NCBI GenBank assembly: GCA_947447975.1
Contig: CANFLU010000014.1
Span: 1-53,339, forward strand
Length of the DNA stretch: 53,339 nt
Source: Comamonadaceae bacterium
GTDB taxonomy: Bacteria; Pseudomonadota; Gammaproteobacteria; Burkholderiales; Burkholderiaceae_C
Direction of reading: 5' to 3'
Shown here: piece by piece, positions 8,257-16,190 of the stretch
Position numbering within the stretch: position 1 is the first letter of the stretch
Layout: every line of letters begins with the position of its first letter
The notes under the pieces: model-generated
The model's database searches: none
What the model was told of the DNA's origin: nothing
Seen by the model: only the letters and a program-made list of their open reading frames with translations
Translations under genes and position numbers: made by a program

Positions 8257-9702
8257 TCAATCCTTCAAAAATTGCTCGGCCATCGCATCGAGCGCTTTGG
8301 CATAACAGGCCATGGGCACGCGCACAATGCCGGCGCCGATCTGGCCCACGCCGGCTTGCTTGTGGGCAATGCCAGTGGTCACCACCGGACGAATCCCGGT
8401 GTCCACGACTTTGCGTACATCGATGCCGCAGGGCGCGCCCTCGAAGTCCAAGGCCGGCAGACTCAGCGCCGGGTTTTTGGTCACGGTGATTTCGTACATC
8501 TCGCGGCTGTAGCGCACTGCGTCGCTGACCGAGCCACCAGCTAGCAGGGTCAGCGCTGGCGAGGCTGCAAACGAGCAGCCGCCAAAACCAGCGGTTTCGG
8601 TGATCGCGCTGTCGCCAATGTCCGGGCAGGCGTCTTCTTGCTTAAAGCCGGGGAAGAACAAGCCTTGGGGCAAGTCCGAAGTAGCGCTAAACCATTGCTG
8701 GCCCAGGCCGCTGATACGCAGGCCGGTTTCGGTGCCATTGCGCGCAGTGGCGGTGACGACCGAACTAAAAGGCACCCCATGCGCCGCGTCCATGATGGCT
8801 TTGCACGAGGCCATCGAGTAGTTCAAGAAAAACTGCGAGGTCTTGGCCACAAAGTCCAGGCTCTGGTGAATTTGGTCTTGGGACAAGCCCTTGTGTTCTG
8901 CCGCCAAGGGCACCGCCAGTGCCATAAAAAACAAGGCGGTCGATGCGGCGTTGCGGCTATGTACTTCGTCACCCATCAGCAGTGCTTGCGACTGGATGGC
9001 TTTGAGGTCGATGCCACCGGTTTTGTCAAAGTTGTGGCGTACCGCCGCCTTGAGCACCGGGGCCAACACGTCTTCAAACCATTTGAGCTTTTGCAATACA
9101 TCCGGCCCATTGGCGCCAAAGCGCAGGCAGCGGCCTATGCCTTCGTTGATATTGGTATAGGCCACATTGCCATGGGTGGCATCACGTACCTGAATGAGTG
9201 GCATGGAGGCGCTGATGATCCCGGTCATAGGGCCGACGGCAGAGAAGTCGTGGCATTGCGCAAATTCGATGTCGCCGCGGGCTAGCATTTTTTGGGCTTG
9301 CTCCGGTGTTTTGGCCCAGCCTTCGTAGAGCACTGCGCCGACCATGGCGCCGTGCATGGGGCCGCACATGGCGTCCCAGGCGACCGGTGGGCCCGCGTGC
9401 AGCAAGAGGCGCGTGCCCTTCATTTCGGGCCACACGCTGTCGGCGCGCAAGGCAATGTCTTCCCATAGGGGGCGGGACTGGATGATGCGCTTGCAGGCCT
9501 CTGCATTGGCGGCGCCGATACGCGCGTCGTCCATGAGGCGCGCCAGATTCCAGGCCAACAGCGGGTCGGCATTGCCCGGCGGGCGCCAGGGCAAATGCTC
9601 CACTTGCCCGCCATGGTGACGGATGCTGTCATTGAAGCCGTCGATGCCGATATTGAGTACGCTAGGCGCTTGGCTTAGTAAGGGATTGGTGCTTAAGGTC
9701 AT
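8257..9702 (-). CDS. allG: DUF1116/YlbE family protein, oxamate carbamoyltransferase subunit
   Basis: A 481-aa DUF1116 (YlbE) protein. In E. coli, YlbE (AllG) together with FdrA (AllF) and YlbF (AllH) was identified as the oxamate carbamoyltransferase of anaerobic allantoin breakdown: oxalurate plus phosphate gives oxamate plus carbamoyl phosphate. Recognition rests on the NPLLSQAPSVLNIGIDGF start, a GPMHGAMVGAVLYEGWA segment and the conserved gene order. Its ATG overlaps the allH stop (ATGA), so it is translationally coupled. No signal peptide or membrane segment is seen, consistent with a cytoplasmic complex. Confidence 0.88.
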   Translation of the reverse strand: MTLSTNPLLSQAPSVLNIGIDGFNDSIRHHGGQVEHLPWRPPGNADPLLAWNLARLMDDARIGAANAEACKRIIQSRPLWEDIALRADSVWPEMKGTRLLLHAGPPVAWDAMCGPMHGAMVGAVLYEGWAKTPEQAQKMLARGDIEFAQCHDFSAVGPMTGIISASMPLIQVRDATHGNVAYTNINEGIGRCLRFGANGPDVLQKLKWFEDVLAPVLKAAVRHNFDKTGGIDLKAIQSQALLMGDEVHSRNAASTALFFMALAVPLAAEHKGLSQDQIHQSLDFVAKTSQFFLNYSMASCKAIMDAAHGVPFSSVVTATARNGTETGLRISGLGQQWFSATSDLPQGLFFPGFKQEDACPDIGDSAITETAGFGGCSFAASPALTLLAGGSVSDAVRYSREMYEITVTKNPALSLPALDFEGAPCGIDVRKVVDTGIRPVVTTGIAHKQAGVGQIGAGIVRVPMACYAKALDAMAEQFLKD

Positions 9703-10415
9703 GGTCGCTTGGCGGGAAGTTCGGGGTTTAACAAAGTCAGCAGCACACCGGCCAGCATATCGCCACCGGAGCTAGCGCCAATTTGCAAGAGGGCGCGCAC
9801 GGCTTGGTGGATGGCAGGTGCGTAGCCGCTTTGCATGGCATCAAAAAGTGCGTGCAAGGCGCGGTAGCTGCTGCCTTGCAATAAATCGTCCAGCAACGCG
9901 GCGCTGATCGGGTTGGTGGCGGTTAGCGCGGCGTGGCGGATACGCGTGTGCAGCGCCGGCATGGCAGCTTGCCACTGGGCCACTGGGGCGTGGCGCAGGG
10001 TAAAAAACACAGCACCCACCAGATCATCTCCGCTGGGCGTCAGGCCTACGCCTAGTCCCAGCAGCCGCAGGCAAGCGGCTTCCAACGCGGCCAGGTCTTG
10101 GCGGTGGAGTGCTTGCGCTAAATCGTGCAAGCGCTGCGCCGCCAAGTTCAGCGGAAATGACAGGGCCTCGCCGCCCAACCAAGCCAGCAGACCGGGGCGT
10201 GTTTGCGCTTGCAAACCTTGCCAAGCCAGTTCCGCGCCCTTGCGCAGGGCCGCAGCGTGGTAATGCGCGGGCAGGGCTTGCCAGGGGTTTGCCAGGCAGC
10301 GCGGGTGATCACTGTAGGGGCTATCGCCGGTCCAGAGGATACGCCCGTCCAGCAGCGCGTACTGCGTGCTTTCAAAACCGGGTACGGGCGCCAGCGCCAG
10401 GGTGTCGGTGCTCAC
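9699..10415 (-). CDS. allH: DUF2877/YlbF family protein, oxamate carbamoyltransferase subunit
   Basis: A 238-aa DUF2877 protein corresponding to E. coli YlbF (AllH), the third subunit of the oxamate carbamoyltransferase. The family signature LGVGLTPSGDDLVGAVF is clear (about residues 125–141), as is a C-terminal IGASSGGDMLAGVLLTL segment. The ATG overlaps the carbamate kinase stop and its own stop overlaps allG, both as ATGA. This supports stoichiometric production with its partners. It is cytoplasmic. Confidence 0.85.
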   Translation of the reverse strand: MSTDTLALAPVPGFESTQYALLDGRILWTGDSPYSDHPRCLANPWQALPAHYHAAALRKGAELAWQGLQAQTRPGLLAWLGGEALSFPLNLAAQRLHDLAQALHRQDLAALEAACLRLLGLGVGLTPSGDDLVGAVFFTLRHAPVAQWQAAMPALHTRIRHAALTATNPISAALLDDLLQGSSYRALHALFDAMQSGYAPAIHQAVRALLQIGASSGGDMLAGVLLTLLNPELPAKRP

Positions 10416-11404
10416 GGCTGGGGCGTTTGCAAGGTGATATGCGTACCGGCCTGGCCCATCAAGGCGTCATAGGCATGCTCTAACGAGGTAATGATGACTT
10501 CGCCTTCATGGTTGGCATTGGGAAGCTCTTGCAAATAGCTCATGGCCGCATCGATTTTCGGCCCCATGCTGCCCGCCGGAAACTGACCTTGTGCGCTGTA
10601 GTCGCGCGCCTGGGCTAAAGTCATATGGTCCAGCCAGCGCTGGGTGGGCTTGTTGAAATCCAAAGCCACGCGGTCCACGCCGGTGAGCATGATCAAGGCG
10701 TCGGCATGCAAATGCGCCGCCAGCATGGCACTGGTCAGGTCTTTGTCGATCACCGCAGGCACGCCGGACCAATGCCCATTGGCACCATGCAGCACCGGTA
10801 TGCCGCCGCCGCCGCAGGCAATAGGAATCACACCGGCTTCCAACAAGGCGTCTATGGTTTTGAGGTCGAGAATTTTTTTGGGCTTGGGGCTGGCCACCAT
10901 GCGCCGCCAGCCGCGCCCGGAGTCCTCGGCGAAATGCCAGCCGGTTTTTTGCGCCATGTCGCGCGCATCGGCTTCGCTAAAAAACTTGCCTACGGGTTTG
11001 GTCGGGTTGGCAAAGGCCGGGTCGTCGGCATCGACCTCCACTTCGGTCACCACGCAAGAGACCACGATGTCCATGCCGCTATCGACCAGCACATTGGCAA
11101 AGCTTTGTTGCAGCATATAGCCCATACCGCCTTGCGAATGGGCAACGCATACATCCATCGGCATGGGTGGCAATTCGTCCGCAGTACGCGCCATGCGGTA
11201 CAAAATATTGCCCACCACCGGTCCATTGCCATGGGTGAGTACCAATTGCCAACCCGCGCGGATGATTTCCACCAAATGCCCGCAGACCTGGCGCATCAAG
11301 GCCAGTTGTTCTTCTGCCGTACCTTTGATCGTGGGCGGGTAAGCCGCGTTACCGCCCAGTGCCACCACCACCCGTTTGCGCGCCGGGACTGGGGGCGGGT
11401 TCAT
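10412..11404 (-). CDS. allK: Carbamate kinase
   Basis: A 330-aa amino-acid-kinase-fold enzyme that makes ATP from carbamoyl phosphate and ADP, releasing carbamate (NH3 plus CO2). Key motifs are VVVALGGNAA near the N-terminus, THGNGPVVGNI, IACGGGGIPV and IDKDLTSAMLA. I choose the ATG at 11404 because it gives the same 4-nt ATGA overlap with allF that the other junctions show. An ATG at 11413 would add three residues. It lies within the oxamate carbamoyltransferase genes, as E. coli ybcF (allK) does, rather than beside arginine deiminase genes. It therefore most likely harvests the carbamoyl phosphate released from oxalurate. Confidence 0.92.
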   Translation of the reverse strand: MNPPPVPARKRVVVALGGNAAYPPTIKGTAEEQLALMRQVCGHLVEIIRAGWQLVLTHGNGPVVGNILYRMARTADELPPMPMDVCVAHSQGGMGYMLQQSFANVLVDSGMDIVVSCVVTEVEVDADDPAFANPTKPVGKFFSEADARDMAQKTGWHFAEDSGRGWRRMVASPKPKKILDLKTIDALLEAGVIPIACGGGGIPVLHGANGHWSGVPAVIDKDLTSAMLAAHLHADALIMLTGVDRVALDFNKPTQRWLDHMTLAQARDYSAQGQFPAGSMGPKIDAAMSYLQELPNANHEGEVIITSLEHAYDALMGQAGTHITLQTPQP

Positions 11405-12954
11405 CGCAGCCATTGCCCAGCCAGCCAGGCTGCGTTCGCGCTATTGCCCGCCAGCACCATACCGGCCTTGCGTAACAAGGCCTCTTGGTGCGAGAGCACT
11501 TGGGGGTCTGCTTCGGTGCCGCAGACAAAGCCGACGATGGCTAACTGCCGTCCACGTTTGCGCGCCAAAGCTTTGGCTTGCACGATGGCCGGGGCCAACT
11601 CGGCAGCGGGGTTGTTATGCGCGCCCCAACCGATTACCACGTCCAGCAAGATGACCCGCACTGCGGGGTCGGCGGCCTCGATTTGCAAGCGCTCAATACG
11701 TGCCGCTTGGTCGATCATGGGGTGTGGGCGGCCTACGGTAAATGCGTCGTCGCCCAGGTCTAGTGCGCTGTGTTCGCGGCTGGCTTGGCGCGGTCGCGGC
11801 AGGGCCAGTGCGGGGTCAAGTGGCACGTTAGACCAGACCTGGAGGCCTGCCTTGGCCCATAGGCTTTGCGCCTCGGCGGTGAAGGTGCCTCCGGCGTAGA
11901 GTGCGCGCAGGTATTTTTGGCCTTTGGCAAACACTGGTTTGCGCGGCAGCGGGTAATGCGCTGGAACCTGTCGTTTGACGCCAGCCAGGTGCACCGCCAT
12001 GGCCGCACAGTCCACCAACGTGTGCGCTATGCGCAGCACCGCGCCTTTGCCCGCGTGGGGCACTTGCGCCGCAGCGCCTATAAACAGCACTACCGAGGGC
12101 TTGCCGCTGGCGCGCAAGGCGGCCAGTACGCGTTCAGCGACAGGAGGCGCCGGCGGTTTGGAAACGATAGCAATGACTTTGGTTCCAGGGTCTGCCGCCA
12201 GCAGGGCAATGCCTTGCAGCATGGTGGCGCCGCCCACTGCTTCATAGACATCGCGGCCACCTGTGCCAATCGCGTGGCTGACGCCGCCGCCCATGCGGTG
12301 GATCTGGGTGCTTACTTCTTGCAAGCCGGTGCCCGAGGCCGCCACCAGGCCGATGTTGCCGCGCCGTACCGCATTGGCAAAACCCAGGGGCACGCCGCCA
12401 ATGATGGCGGTGCCGCAGTCCGGCCCCATGACCAATAAGCCGCGCCTGGTGGCTTCTTCTTTGAGCGCGACCTCTTGCGCCAGGGGCACGTTGTCGCTGA
12501 ACAAAAACACATTCATACCGAGCTTGATGGCCTTGAGCGCCTCGGCAGCGGCATAGGGACCGGGCACCGAAATTTGCGCCATATTGGCCCCGGCCAGACC
12601 GACCTGGCCCATGGCTAAATTGCTGCGGGGCAGGGCTTGCGCCTCACCGGCAGCGGCGCCCGATGTTTGTGTCCCGGCCAATTGCGCCTGGCAGCTGTCC
12701 ACCGCCGCAGCGCATTGCACGGCACTTTGGGCTTGCACCACCACCATCACGTCGCTGGGCCCGGCGTCCTGTACCGCCTTGTGCAGCAGACCGGCCTCGC
12801 GCAAAATGTCTTTGTTCGCCGGGTTGCCCATTTGCAGGGTGGCGTTGACCACGCCGGGCATGGCCAGTAAACCTTGGGCGACACGCATCAGCGCTACCGA
12901 GTCTTTGTACAAATTGGCGCTGATAAAAGCAGCCGTGTGCAGGGGAGCAGTCAT
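11401..12954 (-). CDS. allF: FdrA family protein, oxamate carbamoyltransferase subunit
   Basis: A 517-aa FdrA protein, a relative of succinyl-CoA synthetase alpha subunits. Glycine-rich nucleotide-fold segments are visible (VMGPDCGTAIIGGVPLGFAN, GLVAASGTGLQEV and GTGGRDV). In E. coli FdrA (AllF) is the large subunit of the oxamate carbamoyltransferase. It is the first gene of the minus-strand operon and is transcribed divergently from pucG out of a 48-bp shared promoter region. It overlaps allK by 4 nt. The family assignment is firm. The biochemical role rests on the E. coli work and on the presence of both partner subunits. Confidence 0.9.
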   Translation of the reverse strand: MTAPLHTAAFISANLYKDSVALMRVAQGLLAMPGVVNATLQMGNPANKDILREAGLLHKAVQDAGPSDVMVVVQAQSAVQCAAAVDSCQAQLAGTQTSGAAAGEAQALPRSNLAMGQVGLAGANMAQISVPGPYAAAEALKAIKLGMNVFLFSDNVPLAQEVALKEEATRRGLLVMGPDCGTAIIGGVPLGFANAVRRGNIGLVAASGTGLQEVSTQIHRMGGGVSHAIGTGGRDVYEAVGGATMLQGIALLAADPGTKVIAIVSKPPAPPVAERVLAALRASGKPSVVLFIGAAAQVPHAGKGAVLRIAHTLVDCAAMAVHLAGVKRQVPAHYPLPRKPVFAKGQKYLRALYAGGTFTAEAQSLWAKAGLQVWSNVPLDPALALPRPRQASREHSALDLGDDAFTVGRPHPMIDQAARIERLQIEAADPAVRVILLDVVIGWGAHNNPAAELAPAIVQAKALARKRGRQLAIVGFVCGTEADPQVLSHQEALLRKAGMVLAGNSANAAWLAGQWLR

Positions 12955-13002
12955 GCCAGGGCGGTCCGGTTTTTTGTTAACAATTTGATATCATACTTTC
13001 AT
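12955..13002. promoter_or_regulatory. Divergent allF/pucG promoter with GTTAAC palindrome
   Basis: Only 48 bp separate the two start codons. The stretch contains a perfect 10-bp palindrome TTGTTAACAA (12974–12983) and an AT-rich segment TTTGATATCATAC that could hold -10 elements on either strand. The palindrome shares TGTTAACAAT with the promoter of the lone binding-protein gene at 1376. A GntR/FCD-type operator is the likely meaning. One bound regulator could control both directions. Confidence 0.5.
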
Positions 13003-14280
13003 ATGACCGGCACCCCCCTCCCACCCTTGTCGCCCCTGGCCCGCCCTGCAAGCGCACTGGACGAATTGCATTTCGCCCCGCGTCTGCTAATGGGGCCCGG
13101 TCCTATCAACGCGGACCCTCGAGTGCTCAAGGCCATGTCCTCGCAATTGCTAGGACAGTTTGACCCGCAGTTTCGGCGCATGATGCGCGAGACCATGGTG
13201 CTGTACCGCCAGTTCTTTGAGACACAAAATGATTGGACCTTGGTACTGGACGGCACGGCGCGCTCTGCCATCGAAATGGTGATGCTCTCGGCCATCGAGC
13301 CGGGCGACAAAGTGCTGGTGTGCAGCTTCGGGCGTTTTGGCCAATTGCTCAATGAAATTGCCCAACGCTGCGCTGCCAAGGTACGGGTGGTGCAAGCGCC
13401 CTGGGGCACGGTGTTTGACCTGGCCCAGATCGAAGCCGCTATCAAAGATTTTTCACCCAAGTTGGTAGCAGTCTGCCAGGGCGACACCTCCACCACCATG
13501 CTGCAACCCTTGGATGGCTTGGGCGCCTTGTGCCACCGCTACGGCGCCATGCTGCAAGTCGATGCCACCGCATCCTGCGGCGGTACGCCTTTGCCGGTGG
13601 ACGCCTGGCACATTGATGCGGTCACGGCGGGTTTACAAAAATGCCTAGCGGGTCCCTCAGGCGCTTCGCCCATCAGCTTGTCGCAGGCCATGGCCAGCGC
13701 TATCTACCGGCGCCGCCATATTGAAGACGGCCTGCAACCGGCGGGCTATATGCCTGGCGCCGGGCAGCGCATTGCGTCGAACTACATGGACCTGGCCATG
13801 GTGATGGACTATTGGAGCGACGCGGGCCTCAATCACCACACCGAGGCCACCACCATGCTGTACGGCGCCCGCGAATGCGCGCGCATTTTTGTGCAGGAAG
13901 GCCTGCCAGCGGCCTATGCGCGCCACGCAGCCGCCTCGCGTGCCGTGGTGGCGGGAGTGCAGGGCATGAACTTGAAGCTTTATGGCGACCAGGCCAACAA
14001 AATGCCCAATGTCACTGGCGTGTATGTGCCCGATGGCGTCAATGGCGACAAACTGCGCGCGGCTTTGCTTAATGACTTCAATATCGAAATCGGCACCAGC
14101 TTTGGCCCTTTGGCCGGCAAAGTCTGGCGCATAGGCGCTATGGGCTACAACGCGCGGCCCGACTGCGTGCTGCAAACTCTGGCCGCGCTGGAAGTGGTGT
14201 TGGCTGCCGAAGGCCACCGCTTTAGCCGTGGCGCAGGGGTGGATGCCGCCTACGCAAGCTATAAAGACGGCGGACACTAA
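13003..14280 (+). CDS. pucG: Probable (S)-ureidoglycine–glyoxylate aminotransferase
   Basis: A 425-aa fold-type I PLP aminotransferase of the alanine–glyoxylate/serine–glyoxylate group. The PLP lysine is K213 in TAGLQKCLAGPSG, with the PLP-binding Asp in VDATASCGG. Instead of the GHLDP found in ordinary alanine–glyoxylate enzymes it has GQFDP (Q52), and an Asn in RIASNYMDL (N260). As I recall, these match Gln and Asn residues specific to ureidoglycine transaminase (PucG/UGXT). The reaction gives oxalurate, the substrate of the divergent AllFGH complex. The ATG at 13003 is used because homologous sequence begins just after it. The frame is open further upstream, but that would run into allF. 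No clear Shine–Dalgarno precedes it. Confidence 0.82.
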   Translation: MTGTPLPPLSPLARPASALDELHFAPRLLMGPGPINADPRVLKAMSSQLLGQFDPQFRRMMRETMVLYRQFFETQNDWTLVLDGTARSAIEMVMLSAIEPGDKVLVCSFGRFGQLLNEIAQRCAAKVRVVQAPWGTVFDLAQIEAAIKDFSPKLVAVCQGDTSTTMLQPLDGLGALCHRYGAMLQVDATASCGGTPLPVDAWHIDAVTAGLQKCLAGPSGASPISLSQAMASAIYRRRHIEDGLQPAGYMPGAGQRIASNYMDLAMVMDYWSDAGLNHHTEATTMLYGARECARIFVQEGLPAAYARHAAASRAVVAGVQGMNLKLYGDQANKMPNVTGVYVPDGVNGDKLRAALLNDFNIEIGTSFGPLAGKVWRIGAMGYNARPDCVLQTLAALEVVLAAEGHRFSRGAGVDAAYASYKDGGH

Positions 14281-14497
14281 TTGCCGCCCGGCGTCTGCGC
14301 GGCACTGCCATTGCCGCCTAAGGCGGGGCTCAGCGCTAATTTCTGACTAAAAACCGGCAAAGCATTGCCGCAAATGCCGGGCACGAACCTTGCATCTATC
14401 TTTCCAAGCGGCAATAGTGTCATTTATCAGACGCTATGCCCGTCCGAGATAGCCCACACCCCGCCACCCGCCGGGTGCAAGAAAACGGAGTACCAGC

Positions 14498-14680
14498 ATG
14501 TCAGTCACTACCCCCACCATGGCCGCAGCCCGCGCCCAAGACAACCTGATGGCTCTGCGTGTCAAGCCGCAAGACGCCGCCACCAACCTAGCCCCACCTG
14601 CACGCGGTTTGGATCAAGCCGTGCACAACCTGTCGGTACTAATCCGCCAAAACTGCCTGGCGATGCCTTCGCTGGGCTGA
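14498..14680 (+). CDS. Small hypothetical ORF
   Basis: A 60-aa ORF starting MSVTTPTMAAARAQDNLM, preceded by CGGAG at a usable distance. I recognise no domain. It lies between pucG and an integrase remnant and may be a real short gene, or the start of a gene lost when the island decayed. The stretch 14281–14497 before it holds short GC-rich inverted repeats but no convincing gene. Confidence 0.3.
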   Translation: MSVTTPTMAAARAQDNLMALRVKPQDAATNLAPPARGLDQAVHNLSVLIRQNCLAMPSLG

Positions 14681-14759
14681 AATTAGACTTTTAACAAGCC
14701 ACAGGGGCTAGCGCGCGCCCCGTTTGGCGATGTTTCGCGAGCCGTAGGGCCTGCGTCGT

Positions 14760-15005
14760 ACCTTCTCACTGCTAGGTAAGGCTTCCTGCGCACCCGCTGG
14801 CACCATTGCCCAAGTGTTGGGCCATGCACCAAGCGCCACAGCCGAGCGCTGCCGTCCGCGCAGCCTGGACACCCTGAGCCCCCACTTAGAGCGAATCGAG
14901 GCGCACCTGCTGGAGCAAGCCGATATTGCGTTGGATGCACAGACTAAGACGGGTACTTTGCATTTTGTGAACACCCAATTTGTAAATCAAGGCTTAACGC
15001 ATTAG
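14760..15005 (+). pseudogene. C-terminal remnant of a tyrosine-type integrase
   Basis: The plus frame through 14760–15005 reads GTIAQVLGHAPSATAER followed by RPRSLDTL and HLERIEAHLLEQADI, ending at a TAA-type stop. This matches the tail common in tyrosine recombinases of integrative elements (LGH-PSATAE-HYRPR-LD pattern), where the histidine of LGH is a catalytic residue. The catalytic Tyr region appears altered (AERCRPR where an AEKHYRPR-like sequence is usual). Nothing integrase-like can be read upstream. It is therefore a decayed fragment, and its family is recalled from memory rather than searched. Confidence 0.5.
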
Positions 15006-15079
15006 GATTCTCACATTCCGGCACAAAATACTTGGGGCAGAGCTACTGGATTGTTTGGACTACCAATGAGGAACACACA

Positions 15080-15376
15080 ATGAACATGCACAGCCCTGCG
15101 CACCCCGGCGAACTGCTGGCCGGCTGGCTCGATGACCTGGGTGCCAGCGTGACGGCCTTCTCCGCGCACATAGGTATCAGCCGGGTGATGCTTTCGCGCG
15201 TGCTGCACGGACACGCCGCCGTGTCAGCGGATATGGACCTGCGATTGGCCGAAGCCCTGGGCACCACGTCGGGCTACTGGCTGGCGCTACAAACCCAGCG
15301 CGATTGATGGACCGCAGGCCAAACCGCCAAAGATCGTAAGCGCATCAAGCCCATGGTCGCGCTAGAAGACGCATAA
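15080..15376 (+). pseudogene. HigA-family antitoxin interrupted by in-frame TGA
   Basis: The ATG at 15080 follows GAGGA. The reading starts MNMHSPAHPGELLAGWL and continues with a helix-turn-helix (GISRVMLSRVLHGHAAVS) and RLAEALGTTSGYWLALQ, the standard HigA-family arrangement. A TGA at 15305–15307 stops it after 75 residues. The same frame continues with WTAGQTAKDRKRIKPM and stops at a TAA at 15374, giving about 98 codons, the family's usual length. A single T-to-G change of a Leu TTA codon would explain it. The truncated product still has the whole DNA-binding domain. No HigB toxin lies directly upstream, where the integrase remnant sits. Confidence 0.75.
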
Positions 15377-15469
15377 CATTTTTTCCCTTGCTTACTTGCG
15401 ACTAATTGACCCAAGCCGAACCGGGCAAGCTGCGCGTGGTGGTGTAACAGTATTTTTTAAGATACCATC

Positions 15470-15793
15470 ATGGAAATCCGAATTTACACCGACAGACAGG
15501 CGGTACAGCCGTTGATTGTGTGGCTTGAAGCCTTGAAAGACTTACGGGCCAAAGCACAAATACAGGCGCGAATGGTTCGCGTGGCGGCTGGCAACTTTGG
15601 CGACTGCAAGCCCCTACGCGATGGCGTCCGAGAGCTGCGCATTGACTATGGGCCAGGATACAGGGTGTATTTGAGCAGGCAGGGGCCGATTCTGGTTTTG
15701 CTGCTTTGTGGTGGCGACAAAGCCGACCAAAGCCGTGACATTGAACGTGCCATTGAATATCTGAAAGACTGGAAAGAAAGAGGCAAGCCATGA
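15470..15793 (+). CDS. RelE/HigB-type toxin (phage Gp49-like addiction module killer protein)
   Basis: A 107-aa protein of the RelE/ParE fold, Gp49/HigB-like group. Typical features are MEIRIYTD at the start, GDCKPLRDGVRELRIDYGPGYRVYL in the middle (span about residues 45–71) and LLLCGGDKADQSRDIERA near the end. Such toxins usually cut mRNA at the ribosome. Its stop overlaps the downstream antitoxin start (ATGA). The ribosome site is weak. A TAAGAT box just before the ATG suggests a short or absent leader. Confidence 0.85.
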   Translation: MEIRIYTDRQAVQPLIVWLEALKDLRAKAQIQARMVRVAAGNFGDCKPLRDGVRELRIDYGPGYRVYLSRQGPILVLLLCGGDKADQSRDIERAIEYLKDWKERGKP

Positions 15794-16092
15794 CCGCACC
15801 GCGTGATGGTAGTTTTGACGACTACATGGTCGAATCCATGAAAGACCCTGCCCAAGCCGCTGCCTACATTGCGGCCGTGATTAGTCTTGAAGACCCGGCC
15901 GCACTGCTGGTAGCGCTGCGACACGTAGCCAAAGCGCACGGCATGGCGGAAGTGGCCCGCCGTGCTGATGTGGGCGATAAAACTTTGTTCAAGGCACTGA
16001 GCGCCACTGGAAATCCCACATTGGCCACGGTTCATAAGGTGCTCGCCGCTGTGGGTCTGCGCCTGAGCGTGGAGCCTTTGAGGGCTGCATGA
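15790..16092 (+). CDS. HigA-type addiction module antidote protein
   Basis: A 100-aa helix-turn-helix protein (AEVARRADVGDKTLFKAL, about residues 54–71), of the antidote family paired with Gp49-like killer proteins. It should neutralise the toxin encoded just upstream and repress the shared promoter. The gene overlaps the toxin by 4 nt and is itself overlapped by the start of a short downstream frame. The pair looks intact. Confidence 0.85.
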   Translation: MTAPRDGSFDDYMVESMKDPAQAAAYIAAVISLEDPAALLVALRHVAKAHGMAEVARRADVGDKTLFKALSATGNPTLATVHKVLAAVGLRLSVEPLRAA

Positions 16093-16190
16093 GTTTTTGC
16101 CACCGGCTAGGCTCGATTGCAACCCCGGAACTGAAGGTGAATGCCATCACACCGGCTGATTTTTTGACTTTGCTGAGGAGTAAATCATGA
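16089..16190 (+). pseudogene. Possible C-terminal remnant of a PIN-domain toxin
   Basis: A 33-codon frame starts at an ATG overlapping the antidote stop and ends in a TGA overlapping the next ATG. Its C-terminal half, KVNAITPADFLTLLRSK, resembles the end of PIN-family toxins (ITPAEFL-like). Such toxins commonly sit directly before a ribbon-helix-helix antitoxin, as here. The PIN catalytic acidic residues are absent, so if this reading is right only the tail survives. The homology is weak and short. Confidence 0.3.

Noticed and set aside
10412..11404. Carbamate kinase as part of an arginine deiminase pathway
   Set aside because: No arcA or arcB is present. It is embedded in the oxamate carbamoyltransferase genes, which supply carbamoyl phosphate.
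10625..11899. Plus-strand open frame of 424 codons across allK and allF
   Set aside because: Rich in His, Gln and Arg as expected for the complement of GC-rich coding DNA. It spans two well-supported minus-strand genes.
14281..14373. Terminator after pucG
   Set aside because: Several short GC-rich inverted repeats occur (such as CCGCC-TAA-GGCGG) but none is followed by a T-run, so none is annotated.
15377..15469. Short plus-strand coding remnant ending in a GKLRVVV-like sequence before the HigB gene
   Set aside because: Only about a dozen codons can be read and no family is recognisable. It is more likely the promoter region of the toxin–antitoxin pair.
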